A program made the translations under genes and the position numbers. This document shows positions 32,813 through 43,745 of a stretch of DNA of 64,000 bases, one piece after another; within the stretch, counting starts at the first letter, position 1; the number at the start of each line of letters is the position of its first letter. Under the pieces are notes generated by a model that did no database searches, was not told the DNA's origin, and worked only from the letters and a program-made list of their open reading frames with translations. This DNA comes from Tricholomella constricta (lineage: Eukaryota > Basidiomycota > Agaricomycetes > Agaricales > Lyophyllaceae), in contig JAACJP010000035.1 in the NCBI GenBank assembly GCA_013368375.1, positions 372,001 to 436,000 on the forward strand, in the 5' to 3' direction.

Positions 32813-34087
32813 TCAATATTGTTCCTCCTCCTTGGATACTGTCACAATATCGTTCAATATGTCACGGCTAACATCCTTCCAATCACCCTCTTCGGTATTC
32901 TGTACCGATAGAATGCCGGAGATATCGAAACAGTGACCCGCCCACGCCCCTCGGGCCACCTGAATGGGACCGTCGTAGCAAATCGCCAAGTCCGGATCCG
33001 AGGACCAAGTGATTTTGAAGACCAAAACATGCTCGAAGCGGAGTCGCTCCAAAAACCACGTATCAGGCGTCTCCCACATATCTCTAATAGCGTCTCCACG
33101 GACATACTCCTCGGTGATGAGGTTGCGCAACACATATTCGCCACTGTAAAGTTGTTCAAAGTTGAGAGCTGGGGATTGTTGAATCAGCTTTCCCATGATG
33201 GTCGTGTCGAAGTAGGAGGCCCTCCCCCGAGGATGACTCTTGTTGCGCCCGCTGCTCGACAACTCCAGCCAAAATTGCCATAGTTCACTATATTCTTTAC
33301 TGTAGTGTGCCTGGAGCTCGTGAAGGGCGGCGTCCGGATTCCGTGTCTGTAGCGAGACGAGTGGGTACAGGTGTGGAAAAATCTTATCGTATCGTTCGTA
33401 ATAGGAAGTGATGTCAAGTTCGCGTCCGGCGTCAACTAGAGTTTGAAATTGAACGACTCCGATCTCCTCAGGGGTCAAGATGCCCCGTGGGAGGTCCTCA
33501 AGGTTAGCGTAATCGCCAAAGCAGATGAGCCTGTCTCCGGCCCAAGAGATGGTGAATACCATCTCGATAAAAGTTTCGAGGTGTCGCCGTCCGACTTCGT
33601 AAAGTCGTTGGCAGGTCATTGCGAAGCAGGCCATGTCTTCAAGGTTCACCAGTTCTTCATAGATGAGATCAATGAGCTCAGTCGACAATTGTGCAAGTCC
33701 TTTACAGGCGTAGTTTTCGGGAGAGCTGGATGATGACACTGAGCTGATGTGGCCACAAGGGTGGTGATAGGTATATACATACGGTGGGAGGTACCTGCTG
33801 AAGTGCCTCCAGAAGACAGGCTTAGGACTCAGATCGCTGTAAGACTTCGTGGTAATGCGCTTGTAGCCTGGCTCAGGGGACCACAGCGCGTTCATGAGAA
33901 CTGTGTCGTTGTCCATTACCCAGAAAGCTTCTCCAAACTTCCCCGCCATTGAGGTTCTGACGGGGGAGGAGTTGTCGATGTTATAAACTTGAAAGTATTG
34001 GCCCATAAGCGAGAACAGCAATGGCGGATGACAATTGAAGACGTCAAGGTATGGCTTCATTATATTTTGTGACTCGTCGAGTATCAT
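32813..34087 (-). CDS. F-box-like protein, single exon
   Basis: 424 residues from the ATG at 34087, without introns. An F-box-like motif lies at about residues 130-170 (LAQLSTELIDLIYEELVNLE, followed by DMACFAMTCQRLYEVG), the usual Skp1-binding pattern of substrate adaptors for SCF ubiquitin ligases. The F-box sits further from the N-terminus than usual. The rest has no LRR or WD repeats and resembles the large, fast-evolving F-box families of mushrooms. The start is supported by the lack of any in-frame ATG just upstream. The 3' end is about 60 bp from the transposon's right TIR. Confidence 0.7.
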   Translation of the reverse strand: MILDESQNIMKPYLDVFNCHPPLLFSLMGQYFQVYNIDNSSPVRTSMAGKFGEAFWVMDNDTVLMNALWSPEPGYKRITTKSYSDLSPKPVFWRHFSRYLPPYVYTYHHPCGHISSVSSSSSPENYACKGLAQLSTELIDLIYEELVNLEDMACFAMTCQRLYEVGRRHLETFIEMVFTISWAGDRLICFGDYANLEDLPRGILTPEEIGVVQFQTLVDAGRELDITSYYERYDKIFPHLYPLVSLQTRNPDAALHELQAHYSKEYSELWQFWLELSSSGRNKSHPRGRASYFDTTIMGKLIQQSPALNFEQLYSGEYVLRNLITEEYVRGDAIRDMWETPDTWFLERLRFEHVLVFKITWSSDPDLAICYDGPIQVARGAWAGHCFDISGILSVQNTEEGDWKDVSRDILNDIVTVSKEEEQY

Positions 34088-35483
34088 GTGATCTGGTGAT
34101 CCAGTCGGGTCAAGGCCTCATCAGCAAAATACGGCCATGCCAATCAATTTATCAGGCCCGGCTATGACGCTGGCCATTTGTTGCGCATATCGCTAGGACG
34201 GCGATGGAAGGGAAATGACTCAGAGGACAAGAAAACAAGCTGCAGGGCTCGTTAAGTCGTGATTATCCTTTCCCGAACAGGTGGTGTTCTAACGTCGAGA
34301 CGCGAATGTCACTGATGCAGGGTCCAGGAGATATCCACCTCCAATTTCCGACAGATTGCATTTTTTATGGTCGGTGATGGATGCGGCGTGGTTGTTGGAT
34401 TGAAGGTCACCAGAGATTCCAAAACAGAACTCGTCAGCAAGTACCTGTGAAGTGTGAGAAGTCCAGCATTCGCCCGAATCAAACTTCGCCGGTTTTGATG
34501 GATGCGAAAACGAAAGTCGCCCCAGACGAAAATCCCCCAACAAAAACCGCGGATCCTGACCGTTACAATCCAGCACGGTTTGTGATTGGCCTTTAAAAGT
34601 TTGTCTTTGCGATCCCGACAGAACTGTACCAGAACAACATCAAGTCAGTAGCAAAAGGAAACCCGCAATATCTTGATCGCTTTCATTTTGCTAGAAAAAT
34701 TCAGGTCTAAACGTCGAGCGGTCGGAACTGGATTCAAGGTTGCCCGTCCCATGATTATGCACATGAGGCGGGAGGAAATTTGAACGGGAGTTGCAGGCAA
34801 CAGAGATTCTCCGAATGAATGAAACGGTAAGAAAGCTAATGAGAGAATTTGAAGGCGATCGGACTCGAGAGTCGGGTGACGATGTCAACTTCGGGCACAA
34901 ATTCGCTTGGCGTTTGCCGGTACTGTGACCATGCGATCTATCAAACAGAAATCAGCTTACATTCTATTTTTACCCCCCACGCAACGTAAGTTCACATGGA
35001 GCACGTCTCCGCAAGTCCTTGATGTACAGCCCTCATTTCCAGCGCTATTCTATCAACAAAACCTTTCCTTCTAGAGTGCTCTCATGATAACTGTGAATTT
35101 CGAATGTACGCCACATTTCTGAAACTCATCATTTCAAGAACGCATAGTACCTGGAATTCGCTGATTCATAGTCACTGACAGCGAACATCGATGTGATAGT
35201 TTGTCGCGAAGATACACTGGATGAGGCCCCGAAATCGAGCCGGCATGCTATCGTCTGCTGTCGAGCAGAGTACCTGCTCGGAAAAAAACTTCAATGGTTG
35301 TGGTAAATATAGAGCAGTCAGACGGATGGTTTTCGGGCTTTAACCTGCATCACTGGTCTTCTGACTGTCAACACAATGCATTTGATGTCACTGCTACCCA
35401 CGAATAGCACTTTGTCCAACATGGAAGATGCAGTACCCTTCGCGCGAGCACAAACCACGCCGGATATTTTCCGACCTACCTCG
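34088..35483. other. Intergenic, no gene supported
   Basis: About 1.4 kb. Short open frames on both strands near 34289-34596 overlap and lack domains. The right part is the upstream region of the cellobiohydrolase gene. Confidence 0.35.
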
Positions 35484-35490
35484 TATAAAA
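35484..35490 (+). promoter_or_regulatory. TATA box of the GH7 gene
   Basis: tataaaa lies 83 bp before the GH7 start codon, a normal distance for a strongly expressed fungal cellulase gene. Confidence 0.6.
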
Positions 35491-35572
35491 GTACGTTCGC
35501 ATTCTCGAAACCCTCAGTCAGTTCAACTACTACACCGGCCTCAGTTCAACGAATCGACAAAACTCTGCTACG

Positions 35573-37234
35573 ATGTTCCCAAAACTCGCCCTCCTCTCTC
35601 TCTCCTACCTCGCCGTCGTCTGCGCCCAGCAGGTAGGCACCAACACAGCTGAAAATCACCCCCAGATGTCTTGGCAAAAGTGCACGACTGGTGGTGGTTG
35701 CACCCAGACTTCCGGCTCTGTCGTTCTCGACGCGAACTGGCGTTGGGTCCACAACGTCGGCGGATTCACCAACTGCTACACCGGCAACACGTGGGACACG
35801 ACACTTTGCCCCGATACCAAGACTTGTGCCGCCAACTGCGCTTTGGATGGCGCTGACTACGCCGGAACCTACGGTATCACATCCAGCGGTAATGCTCTGA
35901 CCCTCAAGTTCGTCACAAATTCCGCCCAAAAGAACATCGGCTCCCGCGTCTACCTCATGTCCAGCGACACCCAGTACCAGATGTTCAAGCTTTTGAACCA
36001 GGAGTTCACCTTCGACGTCGACGTTTCCAACCTTCCTTGCGGTCTTAACGGCGCTCTCTACTTCTCCGAGATGGACGCTGATGGTGGAGTTTCCAAGTAC
36101 CCGACCAACAAGGCCGGTGCCAAGTACGGAACTGGCTACTGCGATTCTCAATGCCCGCGAGACATCAAGTTCATCGCCGGAGAGGTAAGCAATTGTTGTA
36201 CGATTATTTGGTCTCCGGATGTTAACGAAATTGCTACATAGTCCAACTCTGCTGGCTGGACACCATCGCCTAACGACGTCAACGCTGGTACTGGCAACTA
36301 CGGTGCCTGCTGTAACGAAATGGACGTTTGGGAAGCCAACTCCGTATCTTCCGCCTACACCCCCCATCCCTGCACGCAGACAGGTCTTGTGCGCTGCACT
36401 GGCACTGCTTGCGGTGGCAGCAGCAACCGTTACGGTTCCATTTGCGACCCCGACGGTTGCGATTTCAACTCGTACCGTATGGGTGACACGTCCTTCTACG
36501 GCAGGGGCTTGACCGTCGACACCTCTTCCAAATTCACCGTCGTCACTCAGTTCATCACCAACACCGGCACTGCTTCTGGCACGCTCAGCGAAATCCGTCG
36601 CTTATACGTCCAGAACGGCAGGGTCATCCAGAACTCCAAGGTCAACGTCCCTGGCATGACTGCCTACGATTCCATCACCCCCGGTTTCTGCTCCGCCGCA
36701 AAGACCGCCTTCGGAGACAGGGACAGCTTCGGAGAGAAGGGCGGGTTCTCGAACATGAGCAAGGCTGCTGCCAACGGCATGGTTTTGGTCATGAGTATCT
36801 GGGACGACCACGCAGCCAACATGCTCTGGCTCGACAGCAGCTACCCCACCACCGCCGACCCCAGCAAGCCTGGTATCAAGCGTGGAACGTGCCCCACCAC
36901 CTCCGGTGTTCCTACCGATGTCGAGCAGAACTCTCCCAACTCGTCCGTCACCTACTCAAACATCAGGTTCGGTGACATCGGCTCGACCTACACCGGTTCC
37001 GGCTCTGGCACCACCACCTCCGGAGGAGGCACCACCACGACGAGCTCACCTCCCCCCAGCTCCACTCAAGTCAAGTACGGGCAATGGTGAGTTCGCGTTT
37101 ATTATTACCAATTGCTTCGAATTTAATCTTCATTTTACCTCTTCAGTGGTGGTATCGGCTGGACTGGCCCCACTGTCTGCGCCAGTGGATCCACCTGCCA
37201 GGTTCAGAACCCCTACTACAGCCAGTGCCTCTAA
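35573..37234 (+). CDS. Secreted GH7 cellobiohydrolase with CBM1
   Basis: This enzyme releases cellobiose from reducing ends of cellulose chains. The signal peptide is [20 protein letters not shown]. The catalytic module contains [16 protein letters not shown] and the active-site motif NEMDVWEAN, whose Glu residues are the nucleophile and acid/base of the family. It also has the many Cys typical of GH7. Exon joins are at 36185-36241 and 37087-37146; both introns are in frame and under 65 bp. A Thr/Ser/Gly/Pro linker ([20 protein letters not shown]) leads to a C-terminal CBM1 ([15 protein letters not shown], ending YYSQCL). No defects. With the GH6 remnant, it marks a lignocellulose degrader. 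Confidence 0.97.
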
Positions 37235-39112
37235 AGCAGAAGTATCCAAGGCTATTTACTAGAGCAGCAGTTTCTTGATTCCCTCGTAGCAGCGCCTTCT
37301 GTAGTTCTTATCTCTTCCTCCCTTGTCACGTTTTCCCTTCTTTTGGGTGGTCGGCGACAGTCGCCCTCCGGTAGTTTGGAGCCTTGACGGGAGGGAGTCA
37401 CTTCTATACAATCATGTTTCGCTCGTACAACAAATTGAAATCACTATCTGCGCTGTAAAAATTATGCAAGTGAAGCGTTCAATTGTTGGAATTCAGCATC
37501 AGCCGGCTCGTGGCTAGCGGGAATATATTGCGATCATAAACAAGAAGACACAGACATAAACTAACGATTTCTGGTCTCGTCTTTTCCAAGAACAACGATA
37601 AGAAGCTTCAAGTGGTGCCACACAACTTTTGTGATGATGCCCACATGACGGTTTTTGTGGCGTCAACCCTTTGCGTTTCTCTGAAGTACACACCACACTT
37701 TCTCGCCCAAGGCGCATCCTTCAGGAAGATCGGTGCACGAGCATTAGGGAACGAGAAAAAGAAGTCGAATCATTAGCCAGCTCAAAACTGACGAATGGCT
37801 TATAAGTACTAAGCCATGAGATGTCCCGGCTTGTGCAATGGTCCATTGAAAATGGGGACGGTGACCTCAGACCGGGCCGGCAGTTAAAAGCTGGCGTGCC
37901 AACTAGTTCTTTCGAAAGGGAAGACCAAAACCTTTCGTGATTTCAGGTAACAGTGGCGCAACGATAAATTTTCCGTCAGGCACCGAATGCTCTCAACAGC
38001 TCACGTCATGGGTCGACGTAGAGCATTGCACCCCATGTACACATATACCATATCGCGGGCCCATCCAACAAGCCTAGCATCGCTGTTATTCTATGCTGTG
38101 ACTCTCCGTGAGTAGGTACTTCAACCAGGCATTGAGGCGGAGCACGATCATGATGCCACATAACAAATTGCAAGAGAGGGGTCGGTCAACACATCAAAAA
38201 AAAAAAAGGAAACTAATCCGTACAAATTCAAAAAAGGCAAAAAAGGCGAAGAGGAGAGAATGGAGAATGGGGAGAATGGAGAATAGAGACAAGGAGCGAG
38301 ATACCGACATAGCGAGGAGGGGATAAGATAAGATACGAGTATGGTTATGGTTTGTAGTTATAGTTATAGAACAGTATTGGTTTGGATGATGATCCAGGCA
38401 GGCACGACGAGGGCACGAGGGCATGAGGGAGAGTGAAGGGAAAGGTGAGCGGTGAGCGTACGGGTACTGACATATTGACACCGAACCAATGAAACCACCC
38501 GAGGCTGTAGTAGTAGTAAGAGCAAAGAGCAAAAAGGGATAGGGGGGGGGGGGCGGGGCTCCCGTTTACCAGCGTCTTTCTGCCTGCAAAAGATGCCGCG
38601 CGTATAGCTATGGGTGGGGGCGCATGGCTCGATGCACAGTATTTTATGGTGGGAGCGGGGAGGCGATGGCGATACGCATTATGTACTTGTATTGGGTTTA
38701 GGATGAGGATGGGGCCGCGGGGTAATGGCGGCGACGGGACCATAGATGAAAGCAACGTGTTCGTGCTCATGCCGGTTGATTGGATGCGGATGCGGATGAG
38801 AGAGGAAATGAGGGGAAGGGAACGGAGAAATGGTGATGGTGGATGATGAGGGTCCATGAGAATTATGCGGGATGAGTGGGATGGATGGATGGATGGATGG
38901 ATGGATGGATGAAGCATTGCGGTGGTGCACATATGTTTTGTTCCGGGGTAACGATCCAGCGCGACAATGCGACAATGAGATGATAATGATATTCCAGGCG
39001 GAGCGGGGCATGAGGTGAACGGGAACGGCATATGCGAGAGCTTCTTGGGGCATGGCAAGGGGGAGACGGATGAGACAGACGTGGACGACAACGGAGCACG
39101 ACAGCAAACGCA
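37235..39112. other. Intergenic region with simple repeats
   Basis: About 1.9 kb with no supported gene. It contains an A-run near 38197-38207, a 12-G run at 38542-38553, and strongly purine-biased sequence from 38220 on. Long antisense frames here are products of that bias. Confidence 0.4.
38878..38911. repeat. (GGAT)n microsatellite
   Basis: About eight perfect ggat units. Confidence 0.9.
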
Positions 39113-41004
39113 TCACCGGATAAGCTTTCCGTAATCCAGTCTGCTCTCTCTGCCCCTTTCCGTTTTCTCCTTCTTCGGGAACGCATTCCAGAATCGCAGC
39201 GTCTCGTCCCCGGCGCCTGTCACTATCGTCTCGCCGTCGGGGCTCATGGCAAGGTACAGGACACGATTGGTGTGCCCTGTGAGTGAAGCCACCATATTCA
39301 GTGTCGGGTACTTCCAAATGCATATCTGGTTCTGGGCGGTCGTAGAGGAGAAGCCGTGCGTCGAAACAAGCTCGTGCGACGTGAGTGACCAGATGAGGTT
39401 ACACACCTGTGCCATCCAACGTCAAAATTCCATCCCGAGGTATGACCAGCTAAATTACGCACCTGACTCCCCGTGTCCAGCTCATTAAGCATCGTCCCAT
39501 TGATTGTGTTCCAAAACCTTATATGCTTGTCCTGCGTCCCCCCACCCGTCGCCAGCACCCCCGACACATGCGGATCCCACGCCAGCGCCTTTACCGCCGC
39601 GGTATGCTCATGGAACTTCCACAACGGCGCATCCCCCGGCCCTGTATCGTCCCCGCCGCTCGTACTCGCACTCCCACTGGCGCCAACCGCGCCCGTCTGT
39701 CGCCCCGCTGCCGCCCCACGCTTCGAGCCCCGTAGGTCCCAGATACACACCTTGTTGTCGTTCCCCCCGCTCGCGAGGTTTGCGGCGCCAGGCCCGCCGT
39801 CTCCGCTCCACTTAAGCCCGCAGACCTCCTGACGGTGCCCCGTGCATCGCTTGAAGGGCCGCGTGACGGAGTCGCGTACGTCACGATGGTGTACCGTGCG
39901 GTCACGAGAGCCCGAAGAGAGCACATGTGCGTTCCATGCGAGGGCGCCGATGCGTTGGGAATGTGCACCCTGGTAGGTGCGCTGTAGCTGGAGAGTGTTG
40001 GCGTCGTATATGTGAAGGCGGCCTGCGAGGGTGCCGACTGCCAATGTCGTTCCCTGGGAGATGAAGTGTAAGTTACGGCGGATGTTTGGAAAAGACAGGA
40101 GGCGGAATGTACCTTTTGCACCCATGACACGGAACTGATGGTGTCGTTCGAATCGGCCAAATCGCACAGCTTTGACACAGCTGCATTGTGCGCTGTCCAC
40201 AGGTATACACACGAGCCCAATCCCACCCCAAGCACATTCGTGCTTGACCAATCGACGAGATTGAGATAAAAGTCGTCTGCGAGGTCCGGTGCGTCGAGGA
40301 CCCGATACGGTGTCTTGCAGACGCTTCGCAGCTGTCGTCTCGGGCTCTCGAGCAGGTGCCGGCTTTCGGCTCTGACCGGACTCATCGAGTAGGCCTCGTC
40401 TGTTGGGGTGTCTAGGCGTCGAGTCGGCGTGCCAGGATTGGAAGCGGGGGAGTTGTATGCAAACAGGCGGCGGCGGGTAGGTGTGGATGGCGGGACAGAA
40501 GAGCTGGATGCGATGGGGGTGGGGCGTGTGGGAGATATTGGGCGGCGTGGCGAGGGCGGCGTCACCTCGGTGTGTAGAATGGATGTGAAGATGGCATTGG
40601 CTTGTTCTGAAAGTGAAAGGTCAGACAACTGAGCCCTTGTACGGTGAAGCGTCATACGCACCTTTAAGAGCATCAGATTCGGATGGTATTATCCTGTTCT
40701 TGGAAGGGGTGGATGGACCGCCTTCGTCCATGAGATGGAAGGATGTGCGCATATCGCCGGCATCCCTCGAGGGCACAAAGCGGTCGCCGTAGTCTCTTGC
40801 GACCCTCGGAATGTCGACAGGAGATTCTGGACCGCCACTGCTGCTGCTGGTGTTTGGTCGGGAATCCAAGGACGGCGTCGATGCCGGTGCCACTCCGAAG
40901 ATGGGATTAGCGCGAGGGCGATTCCGTCTCGGAGTATCATCATCGTGATCCAGTTGTGCTGCGCGCAGACGTTTGCCGAATGGCGAGTTCTTGAGCCCAG
41001 ACAT
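39113..41004 (-). CDS. CDH1: Cdh1/Fizzy-related APC/C activator (WD40)
   Basis: A WD40 adaptor that brings substrates to the anaphase-promoting complex in G1. From the ATG at 41004: a nuclear-looking N-terminus, then the C-box DRFVPSR. Further along are RRLFAYNSP and KTPYRVLDAPDLADDFYLNL, the block just before the propeller. WD repeats follow: VSWVQKGTTLAVGTLAG, GHRQEVCGLKWSGD, AVKALAWDPHVSGVLATGGG and GHTNRVLYLAMSPDGETIVT. The protein ends GKLIR, the C-terminal Ile-Arg tail that docks on APC/C. C-box, propeller and IR tail together favour Cdh1 over Cdc20. A Ser/Thr-Pro-rich N-terminal half offers likely CDK sites. Four or more exons with short introns. Confidence 0.88.
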
Positions 41005-41296
41005 AAGAGCTGGGGTTTGGTGGTTGAACCGATGGTTTGTCGGGTTGTTGGTCGTCGTTTTGGCTCGTTGTGGGAGTGGAAGGCACTTATAAGATACCTC
41101 GGCAGGTTGAAAGGCAAGGTCAGTTAGATTGCAGCATAGAGAGCGAAAAAATGAAGGAGAGCGGGCGAGGCGAGGAGAAGATGGTCGCGGTTCAGAGCTA
41201 ACCCTCGGTTAGGGTTAGAATATGCCGACGCGTTGCCCTCGTGCCACCGTGTGACAAATTGTCAACATGACTCTGAACAAAAAGGGTAAGTACTCC
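41005..41296. terminator. Spacer with oligo-T terminator of the tRNA gene
   Basis: On the minus strand, a T5 run at about 41278-41282 lies 15 nt after the tRNA-Ala 3' end and fits Pol III termination. The rest is upstream sequence of the Cdh1 gene. Confidence 0.5.
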
Positions 41297-41379
41297 TGGA
41301 CACACCCGGAATTGAACCGGGGACCGCCCGCAGACGCGGAATGCTAAGCGGGCGTGATAACCAACTACACCATGTGCCC
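41297..41379 (-). tRNA. tRNA-Ala(AGC) with 9-nt intron
   Basis: Read on the minus strand, the acceptor arms GGGCACA and TGTGTCC pair fully and include the G3:U70 wobble that marks tRNA-Ala. The anticodon stem is CCCGC/GCGGG, and the loop TTAGCA gives anticodon AGC. A 9-nt intron lies one base 3' of the anticodon. The T-arm is CCCGG, TTCAATT, CCGGG, and the discriminator is A. Length is 83 nt. Confidence 0.93.
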
Positions 41380-41479
41380 ATGTGGAGCATGGGAGCAATG
41401 TTTAGTCAATACAAATATAGTAATTCGTTCCCATGCGAGCAAGGTGAGAGATGATTGAAGTTGTACAGTACCTGCCACG

Positions 41480-42455
41480 ATGTCGCTCGCTGGGCCCGAC
41501 CCGCTCTTTATGTGTGTCGCAGTGGCGCATGAATCACCCGGGAAAAGCTTCGAGGTCGCTCTGCTTCCGTTGTTCTCGTTCCAGTCAATACTCACGCGTC
41601 TTTCTCCCATTCCCCGCCTCGCCACCTATATCTACAGGAGCTCCGCATCGACGACTACATCCGTTTCTACAGCACCACCGGCCGCCCACCCCCACCGTGC
41701 CCGCAAGAGCCTACCGATGAAGCCCTACGCGCCCGCTCAGGCCTGCCCCCGCTCTTCAAGCCCTTTGCCGAAAGATCCCTCGCGTCCTCCACCAGCCGCC
41801 CCACCGATCTCCCCAACGCCCAGACCTTCTCCGCACCCAAATACGAGGGCGAATTCCTACACTCCATTTCCGCCATGGCCCCGTACGAGGCGTTCAGCCA
41901 TGAGGTGCGTCCTTGTGTGCCAATCACTCACCCCGCCTGTTCGAATTGCGCTTTGCGCGCTCTCTGTGCTTTTGACTCCCACAGGAATTACGATACTATG
42001 CCTACCTCAAGGGAAACAAGACCGCGCCCGCGCACATCACCATGACGCCCTTTGTCCCGTCTCCCCCGCCCACGGACGCTTCCGCCACTATACGGATCCT
42101 CGACCTGCCAGGACAGGGAGAACAGATGATGACCATATCCACACAACCCGCATACGCCGGCCACAGTCTCGAGGTGAGTCCTTCCCAATTCTACTGCCCG
42201 CGAACCTGCCGCTCGCCCACCTTTCCCCTGTCTGTCCCTGTTTTCTCTCCTCCGGGCACTACTCAACCAAACCCTATCGCATCCCAGGAGCTCCGCCTAG
42301 CCTACATACAAGCCGGCCTCCAACTCACCTCCGCTGAAATCCTAGCCCGCACCCCACGCCCACCATCTCTCTTCGGCTCCGGTGCTAGCACTAGCACCGG
42401 AGCCAGCACCGGTGGAGGGCTCTTCTCACGCCCAGCAGGCGTGCGGCTCTTCTAG
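41480..42455 (+). CDS. Nup98-like protein with EELR repeats and FG motifs
   Basis: Four exons: 41480-41554, 41638-41904, 41986-42173 and 42288-42455. All three introns are in phase 0, and each next exon begins with GAG/GAA-Leu-Arg. The spliced protein thus contains SFEELRIDDY, SHEELRYYAY and SLEELRLAYI, three related units. EELRxxDY is the motif found in Nup98-type nucleoporins. The C-terminus is rich in Ser/Thr/Gly with FG-type motifs (SLFGSG, GGLFSR). The protein has about 230 residues and lacks the autoproteolytic C-terminal domain of full Nup98. I infer a short nuclear-pore-related protein or a derived paralogue. Confidence 0.6.
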
Positions 42456-42962
42456 CCGCCGCCGCCGCCCGCTGGCCTGAGCCCCCGTTCTCACCCAGTT
42501 CCTGCCCAGTGAGGGTGGTGCGGGGTCTTGGGTCAGGGGCACTTTGTGAGGATGCATGCATACATCGCTATCGCTATCGCCGTCGACGCTTGAGAACACA
42601 CAACACGCCGCGACTCTTGGATGCAGGAGCGCGCGTACGGGAACTTGGAAGCGCGTGTTGGGCTTGTAGGTGGGCGGCCAAGGTGAAATTGTGATCGCAA
42701 TTGGCTTTGGAATTTTTAGAGTGAGAGAGGGAGAGAGAGAGGTTTTTGTGTATACCTGGACCCCCCTTTGAGGACCCAAAACGAAACGAGACGAATAGAG
42801 GGGGGTGCACATGCTTTGTTATTGAGTACTTGTATTATTGTTGTATCATTGCACGAGTTTCATTTAGATACCCCATTGCCCGCCACTTGCTCTTCATTTA
42901 CACAACCTGCACACTGGACATTGGTCAACATGCGCAGAGAACAATAAATAACGACGATATAT
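42456..42962. other. Intergenic 3' region
   Basis: No gene supported. It contains a GA-rich stretch near 42720-42745 and probably includes the 3' UTR of the Nup98-like gene. Confidence 0.3.
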
Positions 42963-42995
42963 GCGGGGCGTGATAAACAACTACACCATGTGCCC
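42963..42995 (-). pseudogene. 5' half of a tRNA-Ala gene
   Basis: The minus strand reads gggcacatggtgtagttg, then tttatcacgcc. It matches the intact tRNA-Ala at 41379 downward to the anticodon stem, then stops. No matching 3' half follows. Confidence 0.7.
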
Positions 42996-43133
42996 GTGGC
43001 GCGCATTATGGCGCGTGTCCAACCCGTCTCTGCGCCGCCGCACCTGCGGTCGTGTTAGAAAGTACAATCTGTGCAAAGAAATAAAAAAAATAAGGCAGGA
43101 AAATGGAGGTCATAGAAATATCTATTAGACTAT

Positions 43134-43174
43134 TGTACGCACCCGGAGTTGTACCGGAAACCGGGTTCATTCGA
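43134..43174 (-). pseudogene. 3' half of the tRNA-Ala-like target of the LINE
   Basis: The minus strand carries a T-arm-like ccggtacaactccgggt. It lies directly beyond the LINE's 3' target duplication. Joined to 49894-49926 it would restore one tRNA-Ala-like sequence. Confidence 0.6.
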
Positions 43175-43188
43175 TGCTCAGGGTCAGA
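43175..43188. repeat. LINE target-site duplication, 3' copy
   Basis: tgctcagggtcaga here is identical to 49880-49893. Confidence 0.85.
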
Positions 43189-43745
43189 TGATGATGATGA
43201 TGAATTCTGTTTTGACTGCCGGACAAGCTACACTATAGAGCTAAGAGGCAGGGCGTGGCCAAATAATAGTAAAGTAAGGTGTGTGTAAGTATTTTCGGGC
43301 GGTGGGTCTAAAATTCTCTGTGTGTGGGTATTATCGGTCGTTGGTATGTGGCGATCGACGTTCGAGAGTGTGTTGGGGGTTATATGAATATACTGTTAGA
43401 GTTAGTGCATGGGTTTGCATGGGCGCATGTGGGAATAATAGGGGTATATCGTATGGGTGATAGAAAAGAAAGAGAAAAGAAAAGAAAATTTGTTTTCGTC
43501 CCGGTCAGTCTCGATGGCGCGTCTTTAGGAGACGCGTCCGGTTGATGTCGCGCTATAGTAGGTGGGTGGGTTTGGTGGTGTGTTGAGTGGGGTGGTTTCG
43601 CTGGCGCCGGTTTGGTTGGCTGCGTTTGTGGTGTCTCCCGTGTTCGGTCGTGTGGGCGGATGTCCGCCTCCCTTGTCTCCCTCCTGTCTCCTGTCCCTCT
43701 GTCCTCTCCTTTTCTCTCCTCCCCTCCTTCCACTCCCTTCTCCCC

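Noticed and set aside
38345..39323. Long minus-strand frames rich in Ser, Pro and His
   Set aside because: They arise from purine-biased sequence and a ggat microsatellite; no domain or intron signals.
42373..42402. 14-bp-arm inverted repeat in the Nup98-like gene
   Set aside because: It lies in a Ser/Thr/Gly repeat region of the coding sequence, where low complexity can produce it; single occurrence.
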